Part shown: in pieces, positions 22,890 to 29,640 of the stretch
Numbering within the stretch: the first letter of the stretch is position 1
How the letters are laid out: each line of letters begins with the position of its first letter
From: a virus
Virus record (IMG/VR): IMGVR_UViG_3300025759_000191
Location: 1 to 42,672 of that record
DNA: 42,672 nucleotides
Direction: 5' to 3' (one strand)
Notes under the pieces: generated by a model
The model's database searches: none
The model's input: the letters and a program-made list of their open reading frames with translations, nothing else
Told to the model about the DNA's origin: nothing
Program-made: the position numbers and the translations under genes

Positions 22890-23113
22890 ATACCAGCCCT
22901 CACCCACGGTAACAGCCCATCTTTAAACGCTAACAATTTACCGCTACTGCTCCTTAGCTCGCCATGACTAAGCGGCGCCTTGATCGCATCGGCAATTCTG
23001 GTCGCTTGTTCATATGATCGCGCCTCGAATTTCTGCGGTGTTGTTCGCTGCTCCTTGTTAACTTTCTTTTCTGAAAATGTATAAGTTGCAAACTCGCTTT
23101 TAGTTAATGCCAT
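22886..23113 (-). CDS. Hypothetical small protein
   Basis: The start at ATG 23111-23113 (MALTKSEFATYTFSEKKVNK) is preferred, because AAGGAGAT lies about 9 bases upstream. The upstream in-frame ATG would cover that site. The 75-residue protein is basic at first (KKVNKEQRTTPQKFEARS) and overlaps the next gene by 4 bp. Function is unknown. Confidence 0.65.
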   Translation of the reverse strand: MALTKSEFATYTFSEKKVNKEQRTTPQKFEARSYEQATRIADAIKAPLSHGELRSSSGKLLAFKDGLLPWVRAGI

Positions 23114-23253
23114 TTTATTCAATCTCCTTAATATCATTTAACAATGACGCTTTATGCGCTTCAACGTTAGATTTTACCACTTTCCTTTCTCCGTCTATTG
23201 ATTAACTGTTGGTTAGGTTGGCGCCCGTGGTGAGCGCCGGTTGTAAAATTAAA

Positions 23254-23718
23254 TTATGCTAAAACTCGTTTCTTGCTTTGCGTCCAGAACTCTTTATCAC
23301 CTCTTAAAGTTTCATATATGAATTGACCGAGATTTCTATTGCCAAATGCTAGCTTGTATTCGTTCCCCTGGTATTGGTCAAAATCCTCTTCAAGTGCGCA
23401 AGTGTCTTTTATAAATTCAAATGCCGCCTGTTTCATTTCATCGCTAAATTTATTATCTACAAAAACAAACTTAGCCTGGTTTAAGTCTGAATTTGTGTTG
23501 CTATATTCATATATGTCTGTCATGCCATCAAAATGGCCGTACTGAAACCTATTTGCAAAGTTCTGAATTTTGTCGAATGTGCCTGGTGACTGATCATTAA
23601 CTACCACCCTAATGGAACTACCCATTGAATAATTATGGCTTTTTACTGTTGCTTTTATACCATTCTTTTTTAGCTCTTTTCTGATTGCTGCTGCTGCTCT
23701 GGCTGCTTCTGTTTTCAT
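23254..23718 (-). CDS. LPD29-domain-like protein
   Basis: This 154-residue protein begins MKTEAARAAAAIRKELKKNG, then SHNYSMGSSIRVVVNDQSPG and IQNFANRFQYGHFDGMTDIYEY. This is the pattern of the large-polyvalent-protein-associated domain LPD29, found in phage and mobile-element proteins, often with DNA-processing or anti-defence partners. It is the first gene behind a strong predicted promoter, so it should be expressed very early. A specific activity is not known. Confidence 0.75.
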   Translation of the reverse strand: MKTEAARAAAAIRKELKKNGIKATVKSHNYSMGSSIRVVVNDQSPGTFDKIQNFANRFQYGHFDGMTDIYEYSNTNSDLNQAKFVFVDNKFSDEMKQAAFEFIKDTCALEEDFDQYQGNEYKLAFGNRNLGQFIYETLRGDKEFWTQSKKRVLA

Positions 23719-23775
23719 CGCTTGATACCTCGATTGATTGATTGATTGGTTGTTGTCTCGACTTGCTATATATCT

Positions 23776-23804
23776 AATATATATGTCTTAGATATATTTA
23801 TCAA
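23776..23804 (-). promoter_or_regulatory. Predicted early leftward promoter with overlapping inverted repeat
   Basis: The minus strand has TTGATA (23799-23804), a 17-base spacer and TATATT (23776-23781), which would direct transcription of the LPD29 gene and following genes. A 10-bp perfect inverted repeat (ATATATCTAA at 23768-23777 and TTAGATATAT at 23788-23797) overlaps the -10 and spacer. It is a likely operator. The 253-bp gap around it (23719-23971) is very A+T-rich and holds no gene. Confidence 0.65.
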
Positions 23805-23882
23805 GTAATCTAACAAATATTTCCAATAAATAAATTTATAGATAGGATAAATAGTTTTTGTTGATCGAAAGCAGGATATAGA

Positions 23883-23898
23883 TAGCTATATATAGCTA
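23883..23898. repeat. 16-bp palindrome in early intergenic region
   Basis: TAGCTATATATAGCTA is a perfect palindrome in the A+T-rich gap between the HTH gene and the LPD29 promoter. The half-site TATAGCTA recurs just upstream of the HTH gene (about 24197). It may be a binding site for the phage regulator. Confidence 0.45.
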
Positions 23899-23971
23899 AC
23901 TGATTGATAGATATGTAGATTGATTGTTGATCTATAAATGGTAGTATATTATTTGGTCAGCGGTGCACGCT

Positions 23972-24184
23972 TTATTTGAAGATGTCTGGTCGAAGCTGGC
24001 TTGCCTTGACTCTGCCGTCTGTCGCCTCTTCTATTGCCAGGGCGCTTTCCGCGGTTATCTGATTGATACAGTATAGCCATTTGTTAACTGATGGTTGCGA
24101 GACTCCGGCACGACTAGCAAGCGCCGTTTGTGATCCGCAGTAATTGACAGCTTTTTCTATGAGTAGATTTGTTTGTGTTTTCAT
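23972..24184 (-). CDS. Cro/YdaS-like HTH regulator
   Basis: This 70-residue protein has NYCGSQTALASRAGVSQPSV and NKWLYCINQITAESALAIEE, a helix-turn-helix of the Cro/YdaS type. It probably dimerises on palindromic operators in the divergent region (24.19-24.28 kb) and the gap downstream. Its gene lies at the divergence point of the two transcription arms, the position of a lambda cro-like switch. No integrase accompanies it, so control of lytic timing is more likely than lysogeny. Confidence 0.8.
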   Translation of the reverse strand: MKTQTNLLIEKAVNYCGSQTALASRAGVSQPSVNKWLYCINQITAESALAIEEATDGRVKASQLRPDIFK

Positions 24185-24252
24185 AATTGCATTTTAGTTA
24201 TAGCTATTTAATTAGTCTATAAATTTATTTTCAGTTTTTTCGCTCCATTGGC

Positions 24253-24281
24253 TTGATATAAATTATAACTGTAGTTATAGT
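24253..24281 (+). promoter_or_regulatory. Early rightward promoter with palindromic operator
   Basis: TTGATA (24253-24258), a 17-base spacer and TATAGT (24276-24281) form a good sigma70 promoter for the plus-strand genes. The perfect palindrome TATAACTGTAGTTATA (24264-24279) fills the spacer and reaches the -10, so a repressor would block it. On the minus strand, TATAAT (complement of 24262-24267) lies within the same palindrome and could be the -10 of the HTH gene promoter. One operator may therefore control both directions. Confidence 0.7.
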
Positions 24282-24335
24282 CTAATCATCAACACGAAAC
24301 GCCGCGCAAGCGGTATCAACCAAGGGTAAATAGCT

Positions 24336-24512
24336 ATGTTAAAGAAATTACGCAAGATCAAATCAAAGGGGCGGCGCTTCAACAGCACCGCGCAGGATGC
24401 AGCCCTATTAACAGCGGCGGCAACAATTACAGCAGGCGCTTTGGCGGGTCAGGCGGCGCTTGGTAGATTCGGAAAGAAAAGATCATTAATGGATGGGGAT
24501 AATGCACAATAA
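24336..24512 (+). CDS. Small basic protein with hydrophobic middle
   Basis: This 58-residue protein (MLKKLRKIKSKGRRFNSTAQ onward) is the first plus-strand gene behind the rightward promoter. It has a strongly basic N terminus (residues 1-14), an Ala/Thr/Leu-rich segment (22-42) that could insert in the membrane, and a basic C-terminal part. AAGGGT lies upstream. No function is recognised. It overlaps the next possible frame. Confidence 0.65.
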   Translation: MLKKLRKIKSKGRRFNSTAQDAALLTAAATITAGALAGQAALGRFGKKRSLMDGDNAQ

Positions 24513-24702
24513 CGATAGCGGTGGCGCAGACTGGCAACAGTTAGAAGATAATTTGAACCAACTATTCAATGAGGTATTTTTAAATGTCGATAGCAACGCT
24601 AGTGCTGGGAGAATCGGGGACAGGGAAAAGTTGCAGCATGCGCAACATGAACCCATCAACGACACTATTGATACAGTGTCAATCAAAGCCCCTCCCTTTT
24701 AA
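24502..24702 (+). CDS. Possible small acidic protein overlapping the ATPase gene
   Basis: The frame from ATG 24502 encodes 66 residues. The first 25 (MHNNDSGGADWQQLEDNLNQ onward) look like a real acidic helical peptide and fill the gap before the ATPase start. The rest overlaps the ATPase gene in another frame and looks like shadow coding. A GGGG segment precedes the ATG. Support is weak. Confidence 0.3.
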   Translation: MHNNDSGGADWQQLEDNLNQLFNEVFLNVDSNASAGRIGDREKLQHAQHEPINDTIDTVSIKAPPF

Positions 24703-25207
24703 ATCGCTTGAGTGGAAAGCTTTCGCTACCAACCAAGCCGCGCAGATCTGTAAGTTTTTGCAGGCTGCTAGGTCTCGCGGGAAAACTGCTGTAGTCATTG
24801 ATGACTTTCAATACTTAATGAGCCACGAATACATGATGAGGGCTCAGGAAACAGGCTTTAACAAGTTTACCGAAATCGGACTAAACGCATACAACGTGAT
24901 TCAACAAGCGATACACTGCGAGCCAGATTTGCGCGTTTACATAATGTCGCATGTAGAATCAAGCGATACAGGCAAAGTTAAAATCAAAACGATAGGCAAA
25001 ATGCTTGACGAAAAGATAACCCTGGAAGGTCTCTTTACAATCGTTTTGAGAACTCATGTTGAAGGCGGTCAATACTCTTTTAGTACGCAGAATAATGGCC
25101 AGGATACCGTTAAAAGCCCAATGGGAATGTTTGATAGCACGACTATTGACAACGATTTAGATATGGTGGATAGCGCAATATGCGACTATTACGGCATCAC
25201 TAAATAG
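24584..25207 (+). CDS. Sak4-like AAA/RecA-type ATPase
   Basis: This 207-residue protein has Walker A GESGTGKS (9-16) and Walker B AVVIDDFQYL (70-74). IMSHVES is the sensor-like strand. Phage Sak4-type ATPases are short RecA/Rad51 relatives that assist single-strand annealing and recombination, usually next to an SSB. The following gene is DUF669 SSB-like, which supports this reading. GAGGT precedes the ATG. It acts in the cytoplasm in phage DNA recombination. Confidence 0.8.
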   Translation: MSIATLVLGESGTGKSCSMRNMNPSTTLLIQCQSKPLPFKSLEWKAFATNQAAQICKFLQAARSRGKTAVVIDDFQYLMSHEYMMRAQETGFNKFTEIGLNAYNVIQQAIHCEPDLRVYIMSHVESSDTGKVKIKTIGKMLDEKITLEGLFTIVLRTHVEGGQYSFSTQNNGQDTVKSPMGMFDSTTIDNDLDMVDSAICDYYGITK

Positions 25208-25252
25208 ACTAGAATCACTTTTTAATCAATAAATCAGATAAGGAATTAATAC

Positions 25253-25882
25253 ATGTTTCAACTAGACAAAAATATGGCAATCGAAGGCGCGGCAGCGGGC
25301 GGCGGCATCACTGAATCAGGCGCTTACACCGGCAAGATAGTTAAAGCTGAAACTTTTCAAAGTAGCATCCCTGGCAGCCAGGCTTGCGGTGTCGAGTTTA
25401 CTTTTGAGCGCGTGGATGGTGCTCGAGCAAGATACTTGCAAGTGTACGAAAAGAAAGCCGATGGCGGTGATGCGTTCGGGCTGAAGCAAATTCATGCGAT
25501 CATGGCATGTATGAAGATTCGTGGCATCAATCAGCTAAATGATTTCTGTCACCCTGTCGGCTTGATTCTTCAGCGCGAAGATTACCAAAATTCGGCAGGA
25601 GAAGAAAAGTATAAATTCCAGATCATCGCACCGTTCAACGCACAAACTCGACAAACAGCGGATGAGCTATTAAATGGCAAGCCTGCGGTTACTGTCGATA
25701 AGATCGTAGAAACCCTGGTTGATAAAAAAGCCAAACCGCGCACCAATCAAGGCGGCAACCAGGCGGCAGCAAATCAGGGTTATCAGCAATATAGCCAGCC
25801 TCAAGGCAATCAACCGCAAGGCAATAGCGCTGCTGTAGCGTCTAATGGTGCGCCTGTTTTTGATGATGATATTCCCTTCTAA
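25253..25882 (+). CDS. DUF669 single-stranded DNA-binding-like protein
   Basis: This 209-residue protein has an OB-like N-terminal domain (about 1-140: GAYTGKIVKAETFQSS, CGVEFTFERVDGARARYLQ, HAIMACMKIRGINQL), then a disordered Gln/Asn/Gly-rich tail, and an acidic tip ending FDDDIPF. The flexible tail with acidic phenylalanine end is the hallmark by which SSBs recruit partners. DUF669 proteins pair with Sak4-type ATPases in phages, as here (45-bp gap). Confidence 0.8.
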   Translation: MFQLDKNMAIEGAAAGGGITESGAYTGKIVKAETFQSSIPGSQACGVEFTFERVDGARARYLQVYEKKADGGDAFGLKQIHAIMACMKIRGINQLNDFCHPVGLILQREDYQNSAGEEKYKFQIIAPFNAQTRQTADELLNGKPAVTVDKIVETLVDKKAKPRTNQGGNQAAANQGYQQYSQPQGNQPQGNSAAVASNGAPVFDDDIPF

Positions 25883-26067
25883 AAAGGATGTGTAAGGTTT
25901 ATGCGGGTTCGAGTCCCGCTCGCTGATCGAGTACAGGTGTATAAATGATGAGGTTCGATTCCTTTATGTGCTCCCTGGTGGGATATGATCCGGTATACCC
26001 TCTGCCGTTAAAAAGCCTGGTAACAGGTAATATGAGGGAGCTAAAACTAATATAAGGATTTATCAAA
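25883..26067 (+). ncRNA. Structured intergenic RNA with tRNA-like elements and alternative stems
   Basis: This gene-free 185-bp region has several hairpins. A perfect T-arm-like hairpin (GCGGG-TTCGAGT-CCCGC) lies at 25903-25919. A second element has a 7-bp acceptor-like stem (25929-25935 with 25967-25973) enclosing a T-arm with loop TTCGATT (25954-25960) but no D or anticodon arm. A long-range stem GCTCCCT/AGGGAGC joins 25970-25976 with 26035-26041 and encloses CCTG-GTAA-CAGG (26016-26027). The second and third stems compete for the same bases. It may be a tRNA-derived regulator or attenuator in the transcript between SSB and exonuclease. Confidence 0.5.
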
Positions 26068-26667
26068 ATGTATTTATTTTATGATACCGAAACAAGCGGG
26101 CTGCCAAACTTTAATAAGCCAGCAAACGACATTAGCCAGCCCTATGTGTTGCAATTGGCCGCCATGCTGGTTGATCAATACGGCTATAAGGTTGCACAAA
26201 TAGAGCTACTGATTGATAACGGGCCTGATATTGTTATACATCCCAAAGCGCTCGAAACCCACGGCATTAGTAAAGAAAAGTGCCAGCAATTCGGAGTCAC
26301 CCCCGCGCATGCCTGTTCTATCTTTTCTGGACTAGCAAGCCGCGCCGAAATAATGGCTGGTCATAATGTTTCATTTGACGATTTTTTAATGTCGGCAATG
26401 TATAAACGCCTATGCAGGCGCAATGCAAAAATGCCAGATCTAGATATAAAATGTACGCTAGAGATGGCCAAACCAATTCTAAAGATACCCGCCACCGAGC
26501 GCATGATAGCGGCAGGCTTTGGCGATGAATACAAAACCCCAAATCTAGGCGAGTGCTACCAGCATTTTTTCGGCAAGAAATTAGAGGGCGCTCATGATGC
26601 GACGGTTGATGTTATCGCCTGCAAAGAGATCTTTTTTAAGATGCGAGAAAATGAATTGAATAGCTGA
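26068..26667 (+). CDS. DEDDh 3'-5' exonuclease (DnaQ / exonuclease I type)
   Basis: This 199-residue protein has Exo I YDTETSG (D6, E8), Exo II GHNVSFDDFLM (D104) and Exo III GAHDATVDVIAC (H176, D181), the full DEDDh catalytic set. It should remove nucleotides from 3' ends of single-stranded DNA. It follows the Sak4/SSB genes, so a recombination or repair role fits. An AAGGA site lies upstream of the ATG, just after the structured RNA. Confidence 0.88.
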   Translation: MYLFYDTETSGLPNFNKPANDISQPYVLQLAAMLVDQYGYKVAQIELLIDNGPDIVIHPKALETHGISKEKCQQFGVTPAHACSIFSGLASRAEIMAGHNVSFDDFLMSAMYKRLCRRNAKMPDLDIKCTLEMAKPILKIPATERMIAAGFGDEYKTPNLGECYQHFFGKKLEGAHDATVDVIACKEIFFKMRENELNS

Positions 26668-26682
26668 TTTCAGCACGCCCAA

Positions 26683-26703
26683 GCCAGGGGGCGCAGTCCT
26701 GGC
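26683..26703 (+). repeat. Intergenic hairpin after exonuclease gene
   Basis: GCCAGG and CCTGGC form a perfect 6-bp stem with a 9-base loop just after the exonuclease gene. No T tract follows, so it is not a simple terminator. It may protect or process the mRNA. Confidence 0.4.
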
Positions 26704-26718
26704 AAAGATTCTAAGCGC

Positions 26719-26895
26719 ATGAACCAGAAACAAAGACTAAGAAGCCAAATCGCTGATGCTATCCCGCTCTTTATAGATGATCGAATCAATAGCGAAATCA
26801 GGGAAAAAATAGTAAACAGCGCAGAAATAAAAATAAATAGTGGTATGCATGATTTAGATGCAGCAGTGATGGGAGCAGTAAAGCAGTTTATTTAA
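26719..26895 (+). CDS. Small helical protein
   Basis: This 58-residue protein (MNQKQRLRSQIADAIPLFID onward) runs from ATG 26719 to TAA 26893-26895. It is predicted all-helical with mixed charge and no membrane segment. The ribosome site is poor. The gene stands between the exonuclease and a minus-strand terminator. No function is recognised. Confidence 0.5.
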   Translation: MNQKQRLRSQIADAIPLFIDDRINSEIREKIVNSAEIKINSGMHDLDAAVMGAVKQFI

Positions 26896-26929
26896 AAAAA
26901 TGGGGCGCGAAGGGTTTGAAGGCGCCCCA
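26894..26929 (-). terminator. Intrinsic terminator reading leftward
   Basis: TGGGGCGC (26901-26908) and GCGCCCCA (26922-26929) form an 8-bp GC-rich stem. On the minus strand it is followed by seven T (complement of A 26894-26900). It stops transcription moving against the early rightward genes. On the plus strand there is no T tract after the stem. Confidence 0.65.
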
Positions 26930-26984
26930 AAACACCGTTTAGGCGAATAGATATTAATTATAGTTTAAAAATGAGGGGTTTGAA

Positions 26985-27755
26985 ATGATTAGATATTGCG
27001 TATGCGCGTTACTCTGCTTTGCCGGAATGGCTTTTTTAGGTTTTAGTGATGCGCTTATAAATTTTAGCGCAAGCTCTGTTGTCGGTAGCTCGCCAGAATC
27101 CCGAACCAGTGCGCAATATGTCGCTATCGGCATTACTGTTGCCCTGGCTGCAATCGGCGGCATCTTTACGTTGGTAGATAAAGAGCTATACAAGGTAGCG
27201 CTAGCCTTTGTTGTTTTGGTTGCCGCCCTATTCTCCGCAGGGCTAACCGTTCAAGGTACATCGATAGACTACGCCGCAAATGAGCACAACGGATCAATCC
27301 AGCATGATAGACGTTCCAAAAATGGCGACAAGATAAATAACTACAAAAGCGAGTTAAAAGAGCTTAGGCGCAAAATGAAAGAGTGTGAGCGCGATAATTA
27401 TTATATGCCATGCAAGATGACAGAAAGACGCATAGCCGCCATAACTGACAAGATGGCAGATATTAGCGATGACTCAGTATCAAGCAAACTGGCGCAAAAG
27501 ATTGATATTACCGATGCCATCGAAGCCAAATCAGGATTGCCAGCAGTGTATATTGAAAGATCAATCATATTCGCCCGCGCTTTTGCGGTGCCGCTATTGA
27601 TAGCCGTCCTATCGTGGGGCTTCTGGGAATTCGTGCATCTGATATTTGGCGCATGGAAGCCTAAAGGGTCAAGCGCTAACAAAGAAATCAAGCCTCAAAA
27701 AGCCACCGGCTCAAAAAAAAAGAGTCATCACCCAAGCTGGCTAAAAGCAGTTTAA
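26985..27755 (+). CDS. Four-helix membrane protein with coiled-coil loop
   Basis: This 256-residue protein has hydrophobic segments at about 4-24, 43-63, 70-90 and 190-215. The long middle loop (about 100-175) is charged and partly coiled coil (NNYKSELKELRRKMKECERD). The C-terminal tail is Lys-rich. Near its end, A AAA AAG at 27716-27722 is in phase for a -1 ribosomal frameshift into the open frame downstream. That would replace the last ten residues with a 142-residue basic domain. The architecture resembles membrane-anchored proteins of mobile elements (DUF2637-like). Function is unknown. Confidence 0.7.
   Translation: MIRYCVCALLCFAGMAFLGFSDALINFSASSVVGSSPESRTSAQYVAIGITVALAAIGGIFTLVDKELYKVALAFVVLVAALFSAGLTVQGTSIDYAANEHNGSIQHDRRSKNGDKINNYKSELKELRRKMKECERDNYYMPCKMTERRIAAITDKMADISDDSVSSKLAQKIDITDAIEAKSGLPAVYIERSIIFARAFAVPLLIAVLSWGFWEFVHLIFGAWKPKGSSANKEIKPQKATGSKKKSHHPSWLKAV
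27716..27722 (+). other. Candidate -1 frameshift heptamer A AAA AAG
   Basis: The heptamer lies at the end of a nine-A run in the membrane protein gene with the correct phase (X XXY YYZ). After slippage the -1 frame is open from GAG (27722) through 28150. The zero-frame stop comes ten codons later. No strong stimulatory hairpin is obvious. The downstream frame has no well-placed start of its own. Confidence 0.5.
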
Positions 27756-28150
27756 GCGGTACAAGCAAGGCGGGAGGATTGGTACAGGAAATATTAAAAA
27801 GCGGTACAGATAAAAAGCCTGAGGCAGTACAGAACGGGCCAAATAAACCGAATTGTACTGTACCGCAGGCCAAAAAAGATAATGTAATCGAGTTAAAGTC
27901 GAAGCAAAAAAGGAAGCCCAAACCCCCGAAAACAAAGGGTTCAAGGCATTCTGAGTATCGGCCAAAGATGTTAAAAGCGGTACAGAATAGGGCAGTACAG
28001 AATTTGCGGTACAGCACGCTAATAAAAAAGGCTGGCGGCGGCAGTCGCAGTACAGCAAAGGAAGTTTTAGAGAGCCTAAAGGGCAAATTGGTGTACCAGG
28101 ATAGCAACGGTTTATGGTACTACATTGATGAAAAAAGAGGGGTTAAGTGA
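27722..28150 (+). CDS. -1 frame extension: basic linker plus winged-helix-like domain
   Basis: Read as the frameshift product, this adds 142 residues to give a 388-residue protein. It has a Lys/Pro/Gln-rich linker and a C-terminal region RYSTLIKKAGGGSRSTAKEV that continues LESLKGKLVYQDSNGLWYYI. This looks like a recognition helix and wing of a DNA-binding fold. An independent start at TTG 27779 (123 residues) is possible, but GGGAGG is only about one base from it, too close for good initiation. The gene stop overlaps the next ATG (TGATG). Confidence 0.6.
   Translation, partial: ESSPKLAKSSLSGTSKAGGLVQEILKSGTDKKPEAVQNGPNKPNCTVPQAKKDNVIELKSKQKRKPKPPKTKGSRHSEYRPKMLKAVQNRAVQNLRYSTLIKKAGGGSRSTAKEVLESLKGKLVYQDSNGLWYYIDEKRGVK
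27756..28055. repeat. Array of nine GCRGTACAG motifs
   Basis: Exact copies of GCGGTACAG or GCAGTACAG lie at 27801, 27824, 27977, 27992, 28006 and 28047, and an inverted one at 27858-27866. Near copies are GCGGTACAA at 27756 and TTGGTACAG at 27779. The copies fall in all three reading frames (peptides AVQN, SGTD, LRYS, RSTA), so DNA and not protein sequence is what is repeated. They may be binding sites, perhaps for the protein encoded here. Confidence 0.7.
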
Positions 28151-28362
28151 TGGCAGACGGTAACGGCGGAATCAACTGGGGGGTGGTAGTTGGGTTTATT
28201 TTCTTCTATCTGCTCGGGTGGGGAAATCAGTATTTTGGCGTGCATGGCGCAATAGATACGCTATTTTTGACTAACAAGGGGGTGGTTGATGAGGTTGCTA
28301 GGGCATCAATAGAGCGACATCGCACGCTCGGTGAAGTTATAAACCCGTTTGACGGAAGGTAA
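28150..28362 (+). CDS. Small membrane protein
   Basis: The ATG at 28150 overlaps the preceding stop (TGATG) and has GAGGGG about 7 bases upstream. The 70-residue protein (MADGNGGINWGVVVGFIFFY onward) has one hydrophobic segment at about 9-28 and a charged C-terminal part (VVDEVARASIERHRTLGEVI). It is probably an inner membrane protein. Function is unknown. Confidence 0.65.
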   Translation: MADGNGGINWGVVVGFIFFYLLGWGNQYFGVHGAIDTLFLTNKGVVDEVARASIERHRTLGEVINPFDGR

Positions 28363-28366
28363 GAAA

Positions 28367-28468
28367 ATGCTCGAAGTGTATAAAATAGTGGGGGTGGCTT
28401 TTGCGTGGTTGATGGCCAGAAAAACGCCGCCACAAATTAGAAAAACAATACGGCTTTCGTGGCGCTAA
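28367..28468 (+). CDS. Very small protein
   Basis: This 33-residue frame (MLEVYKIVGVAFAWLMARKT onward) has GGAAGG just upstream at good spacing. It has a hydrophobic N-terminal half and a basic end (RKTIRLSWR), like a small membrane-associated peptide. It fills the gap between two other small genes. Confidence 0.5.
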   Translation: MLEVYKIVGVAFAWLMARKTPPQIRKTIRLSWR

Positions 28469-28492
28469 AGTAATATCAATCAGGGGAAGCAA

Positions 28493-28726
28493 ATGAAAAA
28501 CGATTTAGATTTTATTGAATTAAATAGAAGGGTTAAGGGTAACGGCGGTTGGAAAAAATCTATGCGCGAAGTAAGAAATAGCAATAGCTATAGAAATGAC
28601 ACAAAGCGCCGATGGCTAGTGCGAGCACTAAAGATATCAATAGTAGCCTTTGTTGTTATGTTTCTCCATGAGGGCATAACCTGCCCCGATGGCAAACACT
28701 ATCAACAAATTTGTTTTTTTAAGTAA
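28493..28726 (+). CDS. Single-pass membrane protein, basic N terminus
   Basis: This 77-residue protein is strongly basic in residues 1-45 and has one membrane segment at about 46-62 (ISIVAFVVMFLHEGI). A short cysteine-containing tail (CPDGKHYQQICFF) is probably periplasmic. A GGGGAAG site precedes the ATG. It belongs to a series of small membrane proteins in the right arm. No family is recognised. Confidence 0.65.
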   Translation: MKNDLDFIELNRRVKGNGGWKKSMREVRNSNSYRNDTKRRWLVRALKISIVAFVVMFLHEGITCPDGKHYQQICFFK

Positions 28727-28737
28727 GGCGAACAGCC

Positions 28738-29085
28738 ATGGCTAGAGATAGATTCAAAACGGTTGAAATTGATGGCCAAGTTAAGCTACAGCGGCTTGAC
28801 GGCTCGATAGTTGGCTTAGACCATGCTGTAGAGATAGCAGAGCCAGACGATACATCCGTTAGATTGACTGTTGATAATGATGCGCCTTCGGTAGATAAAA
28901 AAGGTTTTCGGTTGCGCCCACTAACATATGTAAAGCTTTTTTTATTATTAGCGCTGGCTCTGTTTCTGGTTAACAAAAATCTGTATATCAGCGAGTTAGA
29001 AAACAAGCATGAGGATCTAAAACAGCGGTTTGCTTTCCATCTGAGTATTGTTGATGATAGCGGCCAGTTTATTTGTGATTATTAA
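28738..29085 (+). CDS. Single-pass membrane protein
   Basis: This 115-residue protein has a soluble N-terminal part with beta-like repeats (VEIDGQVKLQRLDGSIVG), one membrane segment at about 66-80 (LFLLLALALFLV) and a heptad-like helix (LYISELENKHEDLKQRF). It begins 11 bp after the preceding gene. No function is recognised. Confidence 0.65.
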   Translation: MARDRFKTVEIDGQVKLQRLDGSIVGLDHAVEIAEPDDTSVRLTVDNDAPSVDKKGFRLRPLTYVKLFLLLALALFLVNKNLYISELENKHEDLKQRFAFHLSIVDDSGQFICDY

Positions 29086-29100
29086 AAGGAATTTTGAATT

Positions 29101-29553
29101 ATGAAATTTGAGAAATTTAAAAACATTACTTATGGCAATATGAGCAAGCTAGAAGTAGTTGTCGATAACCCCGAATCAATCGCACAAAAAGCGGCGCTCG
29201 GTTGTATCGGAGAATACCTATCAGGCGACAAATGGAATATTGAAAATACTAAACACTTTGTAGGCGTGCTAGCCTATTCGCTAATCGAGGCGGCAAAGTT
29301 TGCAGGTAAGCCGCTTAGCGCTAACTTTGAGGTGAATGGATCGGCGCATATAGCTGATATAGGCTATTACATTCTAGCGCCAGATAACAAACCAACAGAT
29401 AACCATTATCAAATATGCCTTAATTTCCTGCGTTTATGGTGCAAAAATGAGGGGCTGGATTTTGAAGAATGTTTAGATTTGGCGTCGCGCATTGTCGGCG
29501 AAGTGTTTAGCGATTTTGAAATAAAAGCTCAATTCTATATGGAGTGCGAATAG
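29101..29553 (+). CDS. Hypothetical soluble protein
   Basis: This 150-residue protein (MKFEKFKNITYGNMSKLEVV onward) is mixed alpha/beta with no membrane segment. It contains HFVGVLAYSLIEAAKFAGK and QICLNFLRLWCKNEGLDFEE. AAAAGGA precedes the ATG. It lies between membrane protein genes and the YopX-like gene. Not recognised. Confidence 0.65.
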   Translation: MKFEKFKNITYGNMSKLEVVVDNPESIAQKAALGCIGEYLSGDKWNIENTKHFVGVLAYSLIEAAKFAGKPLSANFEVNGSAHIADIGYYILAPDNKPTDNHYQICLNFLRLWCKNEGLDFEECLDLASRIVGEVFSDFEIKAQFYMECE

Positions 29554-29640
29554 TTAACTAACTTGAAAGAAGGGTGGAATTATCAAGGCGGCAACTATTT
29601 AATACGGGATTATGGATAGAGATATTGGGAGGGTTTGGGC

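Noticed and set aside
25903-25973. tRNA gene
   Set aside because: T-arm-like hairpins and an acceptor-like stem are present, but D and anticodon arms are missing and no CCA end fits. Listed as structured RNA instead.
27688-28107. 139- and 105-codon minus-strand frames over the repeat array
   Set aside because: Phe/Leu/Pro-rich antisense translation of a Lys/Gln-rich gene, without start signals. The plus-strand frame continues coherently from the frameshift site.
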